From Oceanospirillaceae bacterium (GTDB lineage Bacteria > Pseudomonadota > Gammaproteobacteria > Pseudomonadales > Balneatricaceae), in NCBI GenBank assembly GCA_018647765.1, contig JABGSN010000009.1:1-64000 (forward strand): a stretch of DNA of 64,000 bases, written 5' to 3'. Numbering within the stretch: position 1 is the first letter of the stretch; each line of letters begins with the position of its first letter. Both the position numbers and the translations under genes were made by a program. A model generated the notes under the pieces. The model was not told the origin of the DNA, did no database searches, and saw only the letters and a list, made by a program, of their open reading frames with translations. Below are positions 43,424-53,238 of the stretch, piece by piece.

Positions 43424-43888
43424 CCCCTAAATCAGCTGGAACGAATCATCGACGACGCAAACAACATTAAGCCAGATGGCGCCACTTTTGGCAGAGCTTT
43501 AACAGGAATAGGTGTTAACCTGTTAGTAGACGACATGAGCCGCACTTTGAGCTTTCTGCAGCAGGTATTAGACCTTAAGCCAGTTTATGCAGATACGGAC
43601 TTCGCTATCATGCGCCATGACAACATGGAATTTATGTTACACAGCGACGCTAGTTATCACAGTAATCCGCTGTTGGGGTTGCTGAAACAAGGTGCGATGC
43701 GAGGCACGGGTGTGGAATTGCGGCTTTACGGGATTGATCCCGACGCTGCAGTAACTCAAGCCCAAACGTTGGATTACTACGTGTTACAAGAAGCCACGGA
43801 TAAACCCCATGGTTTGAGAGAGGCCTACATTTTGGACCCCAATGGGTATATTTGGGTGCCCAGTGTTGCCATACATCATGACGTCTAG
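43424..43888 (+). CDS. Glyoxalase/bleomycin-resistance (VOC) protein, start unclear
   Basis: From the first ATG (43535) this is 117 residues: SFLQQVLDLKPVYADTDFAI, MLHSDASYHSNPLLGLLKQG, and REAYILDPNGYIWVPSVAIH. However, the same frame upstream encodes FGRALTGIGVNLLVDDM, which forms the first beta strand of the VOC fold in relatives. That frame opens at 43424, after a TAG, and has no ATG, GTG or TTG. Either a rare start (CTG 43436 or ATT) is used or the 5' end has been lost. Its 3' end overlaps the next MFS gene by 11 bases. Confidence 0.6.
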   Translation, partial: PLNQLERIIDDANNIKPDGATFGRALTGIGVNLLVDDMSRTLSFLQQVLDLKPVYADTDFAIMRHDNMEFMLHSDASYHSNPLLGLLKQGAMRGTGVELRLYGIDPDAAVTQAQTLDYYVLQEATDKPHGLREAYILDPNGYIWVPSVAIHHDV

Positions 43889-45029
43889 TTCAACCCTTTC
43901 TAAAACCCGTGGGCAAACCGTATTTTCAGGTTTTTTCTTTGCTTATTTTGCTTGTTATGGGGTGGTGTTGCCATTTTTGCCTTATTGGATGGTAAGCCGT
44001 GGGCTGGATGCAAGCCAAGCGGCACTAATCCTGAGTTCTGCGTTCATCAGTAAAGTGTTTTTTGGCATGGGCGTGGGTGCTTTAGCTGATGCTACCGGCC
44101 ATAAGAAGCGTTGGATTTTAGCGCTGTCAGTAGTGACCTTGGTGGGTTTTTCAGTGTTCGTACAGGTGCAAACGTTTTGGCCTATGTTACTCACTTGGTT
44201 TGTAGTGGGGGCCTTACAAACCAGCCATATTCCTATGGTCGACGGATTAGCCATTGCCACCGCAAGGATCGGCAAGCTTAACTACAGTAGTGCTCGGTTA
44301 TGGGGTTCGGTGGCCTTTATTGTGTCGTCAACTTTGAGCGGGCTCTACATTGCTGCTTATACCATTGAGGCTTTTCCAGCCTTATTGTTGGTTTTAGCTG
44401 CGGCTGTAGTGGTGTCGGTTTTGCCTTTGCCGGATCTTCGTCCCCAGTCTAAACCACAACGTAAGTTGGCGTTTTTAGAGTTGTTTAAACTGCCTGGTTT
44501 TATTGCTGTGGTGGTGGTTGGCGCCTTGGTACAAGCGAGTCACGGCGCGTTATATGCCATAGGTACCTTGCATTGGCTCAACACGGGTATTAGTGAATCG
44601 GTGATTGGTCTATTGTGGGCACAAGGCGTAGTGGCAGAAGTAATGTTGTTTGCTTTTGGCTTTTGGCTGATGAGAAAAATGGGTGTGCGGGGCTTGCTTT
44701 GGTTGGCCGTTGTGGGCGGCTCAATCCGTTGGATAGTTATGGGTTTCCCCATTGATATTGCCGGCTTGTTTGGTTTGCAAATGCTGCATGCATTTACTTT
44801 TGCAGCCACTCACCTGGCGATGACCCAGTACATCACCCACAAAGTACCCGACCAGCTTACAGCCTCGGCCCAAACGTTTTATGATGCCTTAGCTATGGGC
44901 GCATTTATGGGCGTCACCATGACCCTAGCCGGTATTTTTTATAACGTTATGGAAGGGCAGGTGTTTTGGCTAATGGCCCTTTTGTCCATCGCTGCGGGAT
45001 TGGTTTTGGGCCGCAGCAATAGCAACTAA
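43878..45029 (+). CDS. MFS transporter, HcaT/3-phenylpropionate-transporter-like
   Basis: This 383-residue transporter resembles the MFS_1-like/HcaT group. Seen are FFFAYFACYGVVLPFLPYWM, GVGALADATGHKKRWILALS (loop 2-3), the RLWGSVAFIVSSTLSGLYIA segment and QMLHAFTFAATHLAMTQYIT. It starts inside the VOC gene end. An aromatic acid substrate is possible by homology, but nothing adjacent supports it. Confidence 0.85.
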   Translation: MTSSSTLSKTRGQTVFSGFFFAYFACYGVVLPFLPYWMVSRGLDASQAALILSSAFISKVFFGMGVGALADATGHKKRWILALSVVTLVGFSVFVQVQTFWPMLLTWFVVGALQTSHIPMVDGLAIATARIGKLNYSSARLWGSVAFIVSSTLSGLYIAAYTIEAFPALLLVLAAAVVVSVLPLPDLRPQSKPQRKLAFLELFKLPGFIAVVVVGALVQASHGALYAIGTLHWLNTGISESVIGLLWAQGVVAEVMLFAFGFWLMRKMGVRGLLWLAVVGGSIRWIVMGFPIDIAGLFGLQMLHAFTFAATHLAMTQYITHKVPDQLTASAQTFYDALAMGAFMGVTMTLAGIFYNVMEGQVFWLMALLSIAAGLVLGRSNSN

Positions 45030-45116
45030 TAATCAGGACTGACTTATGAATTTAGCTCACCTGTATGAAACCTTGTCGTTTATTCACCTATGCTAGACAT
45101 GGCAAGGAGTAAATTT

Positions 45117-46223
45117 TTAGCTAAACGAATGTACCAATATACCAATGCGATTTTCATGGGGGTTAACCCCTAATCCATGGCCTGTGGGTAAGGTAAAGTA
45201 GCCATCGGTTGAACGCACGGCATTTTCTGGGTCATAGTGCTCATCGATGTAGTTACCAGCGGTCCATACCGCTTCTAACAGATTCGGTTTAACTGTGGCC
45301 CCCATGTGTAAAATAGCCGCCGATAAAATATCGCCCCCCCAGCTGTCTTCACAGGTATGGGGAAGGCCTCTGGCTTCACAAATGTCCCGCATAGTGGCCA
45401 TGGCATTAAGCCCGCCCACACGGGTGAGTTTTAGGCCAAAGCCGTCACATACGTTACCGCCAATGGCCCGTAACATGTCATTAATACCCTCAATGCTTTC
45501 GTCTAGGGCAATAGGGTGAGACATTTGCGGTCTAATATTAGCCACCTCTTCCATGGTGTTGCAGGGTTGTTCAAACAAAAATGGAATATGCTGGCAGGCC
45601 AAACTCAGTTGCATGGCTTGACTACCGGTCATGCCACGATTAGCGTCAACGACCAAACGAACACGCTTACCTACGGCCTCCCAGACTTTGTGAACCACTT
45701 CGATGTCTTGCGCCACGTCACGGCCACCCACTTTAATTTGTAAGCGTTGATAACCTTGAGCAACCTTATCTTTGGCTTTAGCCGCCACGTCTTCTGCAGA
45801 GCCTTTGCTGATGGCAAAGTAGGCGGGTAGGCGCTCGTTTTCTGCGCCGCCTAATAAGTCGCACACACGCACTTTGTAGTGTTTGCCTATAATGTCCATG
45901 ATGGCAAAATCTAGCGATGCTTTGGCATAGTTGTGGCCGTTGAGGTGTTGGTGCATATGCCGTTGTAGCAAAAGTGGCTGTAAACATTCACGACCAATGA
46001 GTGTCGGTGCCAGATGGCACAGCGCCGCTCGAGCACCGAGAGCGTGTTGGGGTTGGTACACCGGGCCTAACGGTGACACTTCACCCCAGCCGATTAAGCC
46101 GGTATCTGAAACCACTTTGACGATAGTGGCGTCAATGGACGTCAAGGACATAGTGGACATCACATAAGGGCCATCCACAATGGCTTGGTCTTTTTGGTAA
46201 ATGTGTATTTCTGCAATCTTCAT
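45117..46223 (-). CDS. hpbD: Hydroxyproline-betaine/proline-betaine 2-epimerase (enolase superfamily)
   Basis: This 368-residue protein belongs to the mandelate-racemase/MLE subgroup of the enolase superfamily. It closely fits HpbD, the 4-hydroxyproline betaine 2-epimerase. Seen are KIAEIHIYQKDQAIVDGPYV, GHNYAKASLDFAIMDIIGKH, the catalytic Lys in RLQIKVGGRDVAQDIEVV, the metal ligands in LVVDANRG, FLFEQPCN and IALDESIE, and the second catalytic Lys in DGFGLKLTRVGG. I used ATG 46223 with GGAG six bases upstream. It is divergent from TetR-stcD, supporting a proline- or hydroxyproline-betaine route. The first demethylase is not nearby. Confidence 0.9.
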   Translation of the reverse strand: MKIAEIHIYQKDQAIVDGPYVMSTMSLTSIDATIVKVVSDTGLIGWGEVSPLGPVYQPQHALGARAALCHLAPTLIGRECLQPLLLQRHMHQHLNGHNYAKASLDFAIMDIIGKHYKVRVCDLLGGAENERLPAYFAISKGSAEDVAAKAKDKVAQGYQRLQIKVGGRDVAQDIEVVHKVWEAVGKRVRLVVDANRGMTGSQAMQLSLACQHIPFLFEQPCNTMEEVANIRPQMSHPIALDESIEGINDMLRAIGGNVCDGFGLKLTRVGGLNAMATMRDICEARGLPHTCEDSWGGDILSAAILHMGATVKPNLLEAVWTAGNYIDEHYDPENAVRSTDGYFTLPTGHGLGVNPHENRIGILVHSFS

Positions 46224-46278
46224 ATCCAACTCCGTAGTGTGCGAACAGTGATAGCTTATAGATTTGACAATAACACAC

Positions 46279-46314
46279 TTGACACTAGTGTCAATATTTA
46301 TGACACTGGTGTTA
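46279..46314. promoter_or_regulatory. Tandem palindromes, hpbD / TetR-stcD divergent region
   Basis: TTGACACTAGTGTCAA (46279-46294) is a perfect 16-bp palindrome. TGACACTGGTGTTA (46301-46314) is a related imperfect one, with centres 21 bases apart, about two helical turns. Such a pair is typical for two TetR dimers on the same face of DNA. It lies between divergent hpbD and the TetR gene. Confidence 0.75.
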
Positions 46315-46348
46315 TATGCGATACGATATAACCTAATAAAGGATGACT

Positions 46349-46966
46349 ATGAAACCCACTGCAGGCCGTTCCCAGTGGCTTGATGCCGCCTACGACGTGT
46401 TGCTTGAAGCCGGTGTAGGCGCCATTAAAGTGATGCCTCTGGCTAAAGGTTTAAATGTGTCCCGGACCAGTTTTTATTGGCACTTTAAAGACAGGGCCGA
46501 GTTGCTTGATGCTTTGGTGCTGCGTTGGCAGGAAAAAAACACCGGTAATTTGGTCACTCAAGCGGGTTTGTTTGCCGCTTCTTTATGTGAATCTATGCTC
46601 AACGTGATGGATTGTTGGAGCGATAGTGATTTATTTGATGCTCAACTAGATCAAGCTATTCGCTACTGGGCACGTACAGACCCTCAGCTACAAGTTCAAT
46701 TAAATCGAGCAGATGCGCAGCGGCATGAAGCTATAAAGGCCATGTTTATGAACCATGGTTTGGCAGCTGCCCAAGCCGAAGTGCGAGCCATGACCGTGCT
46801 CTATACCCAAGTGGGCTATATTGCTATGGCAATAAAAGAGCCTTTGACGTTAAGGCTTTCGCGTATTGCAGACTATTGCGAAGTCTTTACCGGCCAAAAA
46901 CCCACCACTGTGGAAATGCAACGTTTTAACAGCCGTCATAAAATGGTACCTACTGATGTCCTCTAA
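46349..46966 (+). CDS. TetR-family regulator of the hpbD/stcD module
   Basis: This 205-residue protein has an N-terminal helix-turn-helix (LDAAYDVLLEAGVGAIKVMP, GLNVSRTSFYWHFKDRAELL) and an all-helical C-terminal domain. I used ATG 46349, because AAAGGA precedes it at suitable spacing; ATG 46343 is also in frame. Its 3' end overlaps the stcD start by 11 bases, so the two are cotranscribed. It probably represses both directions through the tandem palindromes, with a betaine or N-methylproline as a plausible inducer. Confidence 0.9.
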   Translation: MKPTAGRSQWLDAAYDVLLEAGVGAIKVMPLAKGLNVSRTSFYWHFKDRAELLDALVLRWQEKNTGNLVTQAGLFAASLCESMLNVMDCWSDSDLFDAQLDQAIRYWARTDPQLQVQLNRADAQRHEAIKAMFMNHGLAAAQAEVRAMTVLYTQVGYIAMAIKEPLTLRLSRIADYCEVFTGQKPTTVEMQRFNSRHKMVPTDVL

Positions 46967-48995
46967 CGATCCCTTATTACAGTCCTATCAGCTCAAGCAC
47001 CTTACCCTTAAAAACCGCATTATGATGACGTCCCATGAACCGGCATACCCAGAAAATGGCATGCCCAAGGCGCGTTATCTGGCCTATCACTTGGAACGCG
47101 CCAAAGCCGGCGTTGCGCTGACCATGACGGCAGGTTCAGCCACTGTTTCTAAAGATAGTCCACCGGTATTTAATAATATTTTGGCCTATAAAGATGAGGT
47201 GGTGCCTTATTTGCGCGATATGACCGACGCCTGTCATGAACATGGTTGTGCAGTGATGTTACAGTTAACCCACCTTGGCCGCCGTACCGGTTGGAATAAA
47301 GGTGACTGGTTACCGGCCGTGTCACCATCCCACCGACGCGAAGCGTCACACCGAAGCTTCCCCAAAAAAATTGAAGATTGGGACATCGAGCGCATTATTA
47401 GAGATTATGCCGATGCTGCGGAGCGTATGTACGCAGCCGGCTTAGACGGTATAGAGCTACAAGCCTATGGCCATTTGATGGATCAGTTCTGGTCGCCGTT
47501 AACCAATACCTTAGACACGCCATACGGCGGTTCGTTAGACAACCGTATACGCTTCACCTTAGAAGTACTGCAGGCGATTCGTGATCGTGTAGGGCCCAAG
47601 TTTATTGTAGGCGTGCGCTACACTGCAGACGAAGCCTTTGCTGGCGGCATTAACCCAGCCGAAGGCATCGCTATTTCTAAAATTTTGCGTGATACCGGTC
47701 ATGTTGATTTTCTTAATGTGATTCGTGGGCGCATTGATACGGATGCGGCCTTAACCGATGTAATTCCCATCATGGGCATGAAAAACTCGCCTCACCTAGA
47801 TTTTGCGGGTGCCGTGCGCGAGGCAACAGGCTTCCCTGTATTTCATGGCGCTAAAATCCCCGACGTGGCCACTGCCCGCCATGCCATAGCCGCAGGCAAG
47901 TTGGATATGGTGGGCATGACACGGGCACATATGGCGGACCCGCATTTGGTACGTAAAATTATGCAGGGTAAGGAGGCCGATATCCGACCCTGTGTTGGTG
48001 CCAATTATTGCTTAGACCGCATTTACCAAGCTGGCGACGCCTTGTGTATTCACAATGCGGCGACGGGCCGAGAGCTCACTATGCCCCATGACATCGTTAA
48101 AGCCGCTGTGCGTAAAAAGGTGGTGATTATTGGTGCTGGCCCTGGAGGCTTAGAAGCTGCAAGAGTGGCCGCTGAAAGAGGTCATCACGTGGTTGTATTA
48201 GAGGCCGCAGCACAGCCGGGTGGGCAGATACGGTTGACGGCTCAAAGCCCACGCCGCACAGAAATGTTGTCTATTATTGATTGGCGCATGGCGCAGTGCC
48301 AGGCCAAAGAAGTTGAGTTTAAGTTTAATACATGGGCCGAGGCCGATGACGTTAAAGCGTTGAGCCCAGATGTGGTCATCGTAGCTACGGGGGGTATGCC
48401 TGATATCGACGTGCTGAGCCATGGTAATGAGTTGGCAGTGTCAAGTTGGGATATTCTCTCTGGCGACGTGAAACTCGGCAACAATGTGCTCATTTTTGAC
48501 GATGCGGGTGATCATCCAGCACTTCAGGCCGCAGAATTGTTAGCTAACACGGGCGCTAAGGTGGAAGTGATGACGCCTGATCGAAGTTTCTCGCCTGAAG
48601 TTATGGCCATGAACTTAGTGCCCTATATGCGCAGCTTACAAGACAAGGATGTAACCTTCACCGTGACGTACCGTGTGGACAGTGCGCGCCGTGTTGGGGA
48701 TCAAATTAAGGTCACGTTAACGAGCGACTATGGCAGTGTTAATAAAACGCGTTTGGTGGATCAATTGGTTATTAATCACGGCACTTTACCCTTAGATGAA
48801 CTTTATTTTGAGTTAAAACCAGACGCGTCTAATCAAGGTGAGCTTGATCAAACCGCCTTCATAGAAGGTTTGCCGCAAACTAGCGTGCGCAACTCCGAAG
48901 GCCAGTATCAGCTGTTTCGAATTGGCGACGCCGTAGCGGCCCGCAACACCCATGCGGCTATCTATGATGGCTTGCGCTTAGCCAAGGATATTTAA
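46956..48995 (+). CDS. stcD: N-methylproline demethylase-like flavoprotein (StcD/HpbA type)
   Basis: This 679-residue protein has an N-terminal OYE-type FMN barrel (about 1-360), an iron-sulfur segment, and a C-terminal FAD/NAD domain (KKVVIIGAGPGGLEAARVAA near residue 385). It fits the family that includes trimethylamine dehydrogenase and StcD. The stretches MTSHEPAYPENGMPKARYLA, LQLTHLGRRTGWNKGDWLPA, ELQAYGHLMDQFWSPLTNTL and DMVGMTRAHMADPHLVRKIM match StcD as I know it. StcD converts N-methylproline to proline in stachydrine breakdown. The Fe-S cysteine set reads C-VGANY-C-(11)-C, that is three Cys where relatives have four. Start ATG 46956 is inside the TetR gene end. Confidence 0.9.
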   Translation: MSSNDPLLQSYQLKHLTLKNRIMMTSHEPAYPENGMPKARYLAYHLERAKAGVALTMTAGSATVSKDSPPVFNNILAYKDEVVPYLRDMTDACHEHGCAVMLQLTHLGRRTGWNKGDWLPAVSPSHRREASHRSFPKKIEDWDIERIIRDYADAAERMYAAGLDGIELQAYGHLMDQFWSPLTNTLDTPYGGSLDNRIRFTLEVLQAIRDRVGPKFIVGVRYTADEAFAGGINPAEGIAISKILRDTGHVDFLNVIRGRIDTDAALTDVIPIMGMKNSPHLDFAGAVREATGFPVFHGAKIPDVATARHAIAAGKLDMVGMTRAHMADPHLVRKIMQGKEADIRPCVGANYCLDRIYQAGDALCIHNAATGRELTMPHDIVKAAVRKKVVIIGAGPGGLEAARVAAERGHHVVVLEAAAQPGGQIRLTAQSPRRTEMLSIIDWRMAQCQAKEVEFKFNTWAEADDVKALSPDVVIVATGGMPDIDVLSHGNELAVSSWDILSGDVKLGNNVLIFDDAGDHPALQAAELLANTGAKVEVMTPDRSFSPEVMAMNLVPYMRSLQDKDVTFTVTYRVDSARRVGDQIKVTLTSDYGSVNKTRLVDQLVINHGTLPLDELYFELKPDASNQGELDQTAFIEGLPQTSVRNSEGQYQLFRIGDAVAARNTHAAIYDGLRLAKDI

Positions 48996-49089
48996 TGCGT
49001 TAGCATAGATAAATGGCTAGTATCTATTACTCGATGAGCACGTATGATGATAAATACGGTATGGATGGAATGACACTGGGGCAGCAACA

Positions 49090-50070
49090 ATGCAAGCACT
49101 GTTAATTAACAAAGATGACACGGGTTATACGGCTCAATTAGGCCAAATCGAAGCAGCGCAGTTACCTGAAGGTGACGTGTTGATTAAGGTGGACTATTCA
49201 ACCCTCAACTACAAAGACAGCTTAGCCATTACCGGCGCATCGCCTGTGGTTCGTAGCTTTCCTATGGTGCCAGGCATAGACCTTGCAGGCACCGTAGAGC
49301 ACAGTGATCACACCGACTTTAAGGCGGGTGACAAAGTCGTGTTGAACGGCTTTGGTGTGGGAGAAGGGCATTGGGGTGGGTTAGCTCAGATCGCACGGGT
49401 TAAAGGCGACTGGCTGGTGCCATTGCCTAACGCCTTCACGCCTAAACAAGCGATGGCTATAGGCACCGCAGGCTACACTGCAATGTTATGTGTAATGGCC
49501 CTAGAGCAGCACGGCGTAACACCAGACAAAGGCGAAATTTTAGTCACCGGTGCGGCCGGTGGTGTGGGCAGTGTTGCAGTGAGTTTGCTCGCCAAGTTGG
49601 GGTATACGGTGGTGGCCTCTAGTGGTCGAGCAGAAGAAACGGACTATTTATTAAGCTTGGGTGCCACTCAGGTATTAAAGCGCAGCGAACTGTCGGAAAA
49701 ATCCAGGCCGCTGGCGAAAGAGCGTTGGGCTGGGGCCATTGATGTTGCGGGCAGCCATACCTTGGCCAATATCTGTGCTTCTATGAAATACGGTGGTACC
49801 GTGGCTGCCTGTGGCTTAGCTCAAGGCTATGACCTTCCTGCCACGGTAATGCCATTTATTTTACGCGGTGTGACCTTAGCAGGTATTGATAGTGTTTATC
49901 GCCCCAAGGCCGACCGAATTGCTGCATGGAACCGGTTGGCGCAAGACCTAGATGTTAGCCATTTAGAACAAATTATGACCGAAATAACCTTAGCCCAAGC
50001 GCTAGAAACGGCGCAACAGCAAATTGACGGGCTCACCCGTGGTCGTTTTGTCGTTAAAGTTAACCCATAA
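49090..50070 (+). CDS. acuI: Acrylyl-CoA reductase/quinone oxidoreductase, AcuI/YhdH family
   Basis: This 326-residue MDR-superfamily enzyme has no zinc-site cysteines, as expected for this branch. MDR marks are [60 protein letters not shown] and the NADPH-binding [20 protein letters not shown]. AcuI reduces acrylyl-CoA to propionyl-CoA with NADPH, detoxifying acrylate from DMSP or other sources. No DMSP lyase is in the window. The next gene follows 12 bases later. Confidence 0.92.
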   Translation: MQALLINKDDTGYTAQLGQIEAAQLPEGDVLIKVDYSTLNYKDSLAITGASPVVRSFPMVPGIDLAGTVEHSDHTDFKAGDKVVLNGFGVGEGHWGGLAQIARVKGDWLVPLPNAFTPKQAMAIGTAGYTAMLCVMALEQHGVTPDKGEILVTGAAGGVGSVAVSLLAKLGYTVVASSGRAEETDYLLSLGATQVLKRSELSEKSRPLAKERWAGAIDVAGSHTLANICASMKYGGTVAACGLAQGYDLPATVMPFILRGVTLAGIDSVYRPKADRIAAWNRLAQDLDVSHLEQIMTEITLAQALETAQQQIDGLTRGRFVVKVNP

Positions 50071-50082
50071 GAACTGTTTAAC

Positions 50083-50652
50083 ATGAATTCAATTAGCCGA
50101 TACCCTGTGCCAGAACTGGCCGACTTCCCAGAAGACATTAAGCACCGAGTAATGGCTGTGCAGGAAAAGGCAGGCTTTGTGCCTAACGTGTTTTTAGCCA
50201 TGGGCCATCGGCCTGATGAGTTACGCGCCTTCATGGATTACCACGACGCGTTGATGAACAAAGAAGGGGGCCTTAGCCAAGCCGAACGTGAGATGGTTAT
50301 TGTGGCCACCTCCAACGACAATGGCTGTTTGTATTGTGTAGTGGCCCATGGCGCGGTATTACGCATACGTGCAAAAAATGCGCTAGTGGCAGACCAAGTG
50401 GCCATTAACTACTTAAAAGCTGATATTAGTGAGCGCCAAAAGGCCATGCTGACCTTTGCTCTTAAAATCTCCAACAATGCCCAAGCTACCAGCGATGACG
50501 ATTTCGCTGTCTTGCAAAGCCATGGCTTTAGTGAGGAAGATATCTGGGATATTGCCGCTATTACTGCCTTTTTTGGTTTGAGTAATCGCATGGTCAATTT
50601 TGCCTCTATGCAGCCTAATGTTGAGTTCTACAACATGGCACGTGACATTTAA
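50083..50652 (+). CDS. Peroxidase-related AhpD/carboxymuconolactone-decarboxylase-like protein
   Basis: This 189-residue alpha-helical protein has the AhpD-type CxxC in NDNGCLYCVVAHGAVLRIRA (about residues 81-100) with the nearby His. The N-terminal EDIKHRVMAVQEKAGFVPNV and LRAFMDYHDALMNKEGGLSQ regions fit the uncharacterised peroxidase-related group. It probably reduces peroxides with a thiol partner. It is cotranscribed with acuI. Confidence 0.88.
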   Translation: MNSISRYPVPELADFPEDIKHRVMAVQEKAGFVPNVFLAMGHRPDELRAFMDYHDALMNKEGGLSQAEREMVIVATSNDNGCLYCVVAHGAVLRIRAKNALVADQVAINYLKADISERQKAMLTFALKISNNAQATSDDDFAVLQSHGFSEEDIWDIAAITAFFGLSNRMVNFASMQPNVEFYNMARDI

Positions 50653-50943
50653 GGTCGATTTAGCTGGCCTCAATCTCCTCGTTCTCCCATTTGTGACTGG
50701 GTTAAAGTGGTACAGAAATAGCTCTCAAAAACATCAATTTGAATCAAGTTTCAGCATTAGACTTTAGTCGTAAGAATAATGTTCGCTATTTCATCATTTT
50801 GTGTGGTCAATACCTGTTGCTTTGCTTTATAACGCGTTACTCTATTGCGACCTACCGATACTCCTAACCGACATAGTGCGGATGCCTTAAGCGGTAGGCC
50901 ATTTTTATTGCTAACCCGATTGCTAATAGCAAGGAATACCTTG
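50653..50943. other. Gene-free spacer before maeB
   Basis: These 291 bases hold no convincing ORF, repeat or terminator. An ORF could reach back to 50845 in the maeB frame, but the malic-enzyme N-terminus and ribosome site place the start at 50944. The promoter of maeB must lie here; I do not see a clear pair of promoter hexamers. Confidence 0.5.
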
Positions 50944-53238
50944 ATGCCTGAGTCTTTAAAAGACAGCGCTATGCGCTACCATACACACCCCACGCCCGGG
51001 AAACTGTGTATTCAACCGACCAAACCTTTAGCCAACAAACGTGATTTATCGAGAGCGTATTCACCCGGTGTGGCATACGCTTGTGAGTCCATTGTAGAAG
51101 AAGAGTCCATGGCTGCAGCGGTAACGGCGCGAGGTAACCTAGTAGGCGTTATTACCAACGGCACTGCGGTGTTAGGTTTGGGCAATATTGGCCCATTAGC
51201 CTCCAAGCCTGTGATGGAAGGCAAGGCGGTATTGTTTAAGAAATTTGCCAACATCGATGTATTTGACATTGAAATTCAAGAAAACGAAGTCGATAAGCTA
51301 GTCGATATCATTGCCTCCTTAGAACCGACCTTTGGTGCCATCAACCTAGAAGACATCAAAGCGCCCGAGTGTTTCTTAGTTGAGAAACAGTTGCGCGAAC
51401 GGATGAATATTCCAGTGTTTCACGACGACCAACATGGCACCGCTATTGTTGCCGCCGCGGCTGTGTACAACGGTTTACGGGTGGTTGAAAAGAGCATCAA
51501 AGACATTAAAGTGGTTGGCTCCGGTTCTGGTGCTGCCAGTATTGCCTGTTTAGATTTGTTGGTGAGTATGGGGTTACCCCGTGAACAAGTTACTTTGGTA
51601 GACCGTTCTGGCGTGATCTATAAAGGCCGCGAACAGGGCATGAACCCGTGGAAAGAAAGCTACGCCCGTGAAACTGACGACCGCACCTTAGCGGATGCCA
51701 TCGCTGGCGCCGATTTATTTATGGGTTTATCTGGCCCAGGGGTCTTAACCCAAGATATGGTGAAAACTATGGGGCCGAAACCCCTTATTTTGGCTATGGC
51801 CAACCCGACACCAGAAATTATGCCAGAATTGGCCATGGCCGTGCGGCCTGATGCCATCGTGGCAACCGGCCGTTCGGACTACCCCAACCAAGTTAACAAC
51901 GTCTTGTGTTTTCCGTTTATCTTCCGAGGTGCCCTCGATTGTGGTGCCACTACCATTAACGAAGAAATGAAGATGGCCTGCGTTAAAGCCATTGCAGATT
52001 TAGCCTGTAAAGAGGCCACAGACGTCGTAGCCGAAGCCTATGCAGGCGAAGATTTCCGTTTTGGGCCAGAGTATTTGATCCCTAAACCATTTGATCCGCG
52101 CCTTATTGAAGAAGTGCCTATTGCCGTGGTGAAGGCGGCCATGGAAAGTGGTGTGGCGACTCGGCCGATCGAAGATTTAGATGCTTATCGTGTAAAGTTG
52201 CAGGGTTACGTTAACCAGGCTGGTTTATTCATGCAGCCCATGATCGAAAAAGCCAAGCAGGGCCCTCAGCGCCGTATCGTATATGCCGAAGGCGAAAACG
52301 TTGACGTACTTATGTCCATGCAAGCGATGGTCGACGAAGGCGTAGCTAAACCGATTTTGATTGGCCGACCAAGCGTCATGCAGGCCACCATTGATCGATT
52401 AAGCTTACGCTTTAAACTGGGCGAAGATGTAGAGGTGTTCGACCCCATTGATTGCGACTCACACAGCCGCTACTGGCAGCACTATCATAATAAAGTCGCT
52501 CGCAAAGGCACCTCGATAGAGACGGCTAAACAGGAAATACGCACTAATACCACGGCGTTGGCCTCGGTGATGGTAGATTTGGACGAAGCTCACGGCATGA
52601 TCTGTGGCAAAGTCGGACGTTTTGATACCCACATTAAGACCTTATTTCAGGTGTTGGGCAGAAAAACCCCAGATACCCATGTGTCTACCGTGTGTGCCTT
52701 ATTATTACCGAGCGGGCCGTTGTTTTTGGCCGATGCTTTTTTAACGGTTGACCCAACCGCAGAAGAAATTGTGTCCACCACTGAAGACAGTATGCGCTTT
52801 GTACGCCAGTTTGGTATTAAACCCAAGGTTGCTTTGTTATCACACTCTAACTTTGGCACCTCGAGTGATCCCCAGGCTCATAAAATGCGCAGTGCATCGG
52901 CGACCTTGCGGGAACGTTACCCTAACGAGGAAATCGAAGGTGAAATGCACTCGTATACGGCATTGAATGAAGAGTTGCGTCAGGCCATCTTCCCGGACTC
53001 AAAGCTGACCGGACAGCCTAATTTGTTGATCATGCCTAACCTAGACACGGCCAACATTACCTTAGGTTTGATTCGTTCACTTACGGATGCCTTGCTGATT
53101 GGACCGTTTGTTCATGGTTTAGCAAAACCTGCCCACATTGTAATTCCTTCGGTGACTGGCCGTGGCATGTTCAACATGAGCGCCATTACTGCAGCCGATG
53201 TAGAGCTGCATTGCGAAACTAACGAATGTAGCGTTTAA
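50944..53238 (+). CDS. maeB: NADP-dependent malic enzyme with phosphotransacetylase-like domain
   Basis: This 764-residue protein has an N-terminal malic enzyme part (about 1-430; [40 protein letters not shown], the NAD(P) motif [20 protein letters not shown], and [15 protein letters not shown]) and a C-terminal phosphotransacetylase-like domain ([20 protein letters not shown] onwards). This large form is MaeB. It decarboxylates malate to pyruvate and makes NADPH; the C-terminal domain is thought to regulate it by acetyl-CoA. Start at ATG 50944 has AAGGA upstream and fits the family length (about 760). Confidence 0.96.
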   Translation: MPESLKDSAMRYHTHPTPGKLCIQPTKPLANKRDLSRAYSPGVAYACESIVEEESMAAAVTARGNLVGVITNGTAVLGLGNIGPLASKPVMEGKAVLFKKFANIDVFDIEIQENEVDKLVDIIASLEPTFGAINLEDIKAPECFLVEKQLRERMNIPVFHDDQHGTAIVAAAAVYNGLRVVEKSIKDIKVVGSGSGAASIACLDLLVSMGLPREQVTLVDRSGVIYKGREQGMNPWKESYARETDDRTLADAIAGADLFMGLSGPGVLTQDMVKTMGPKPLILAMANPTPEIMPELAMAVRPDAIVATGRSDYPNQVNNVLCFPFIFRGALDCGATTINEEMKMACVKAIADLACKEATDVVAEAYAGEDFRFGPEYLIPKPFDPRLIEEVPIAVVKAAMESGVATRPIEDLDAYRVKLQGYVNQAGLFMQPMIEKAKQGPQRRIVYAEGENVDVLMSMQAMVDEGVAKPILIGRPSVMQATIDRLSLRFKLGEDVEVFDPIDCDSHSRYWQHYHNKVARKGTSIETAKQEIRTNTTALASVMVDLDEAHGMICGKVGRFDTHIKTLFQVLGRKTPDTHVSTVCALLLPSGPLFLADAFLTVDPTAEEIVSTTEDSMRFVRQFGIKPKVALLSHSNFGTSSDPQAHKMRSASATLRERYPNEEIEGEMHSYTALNEELRQAIFPDSKLTGQPNLLIMPNLDTANITLGLIRSLTDALLIGPFVHGLAKPAHIVIPSVTGRGMFNMSAITAADVELHCETNECSV

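Noticed and set aside
43535-43888. VOC-fold gene as the missing hpaD dioxygenase
   Set aside because: It is far too short for an extradiol dioxygenase, lacks its metal-ligand pattern, and lies 31 kb from the hpa genes.
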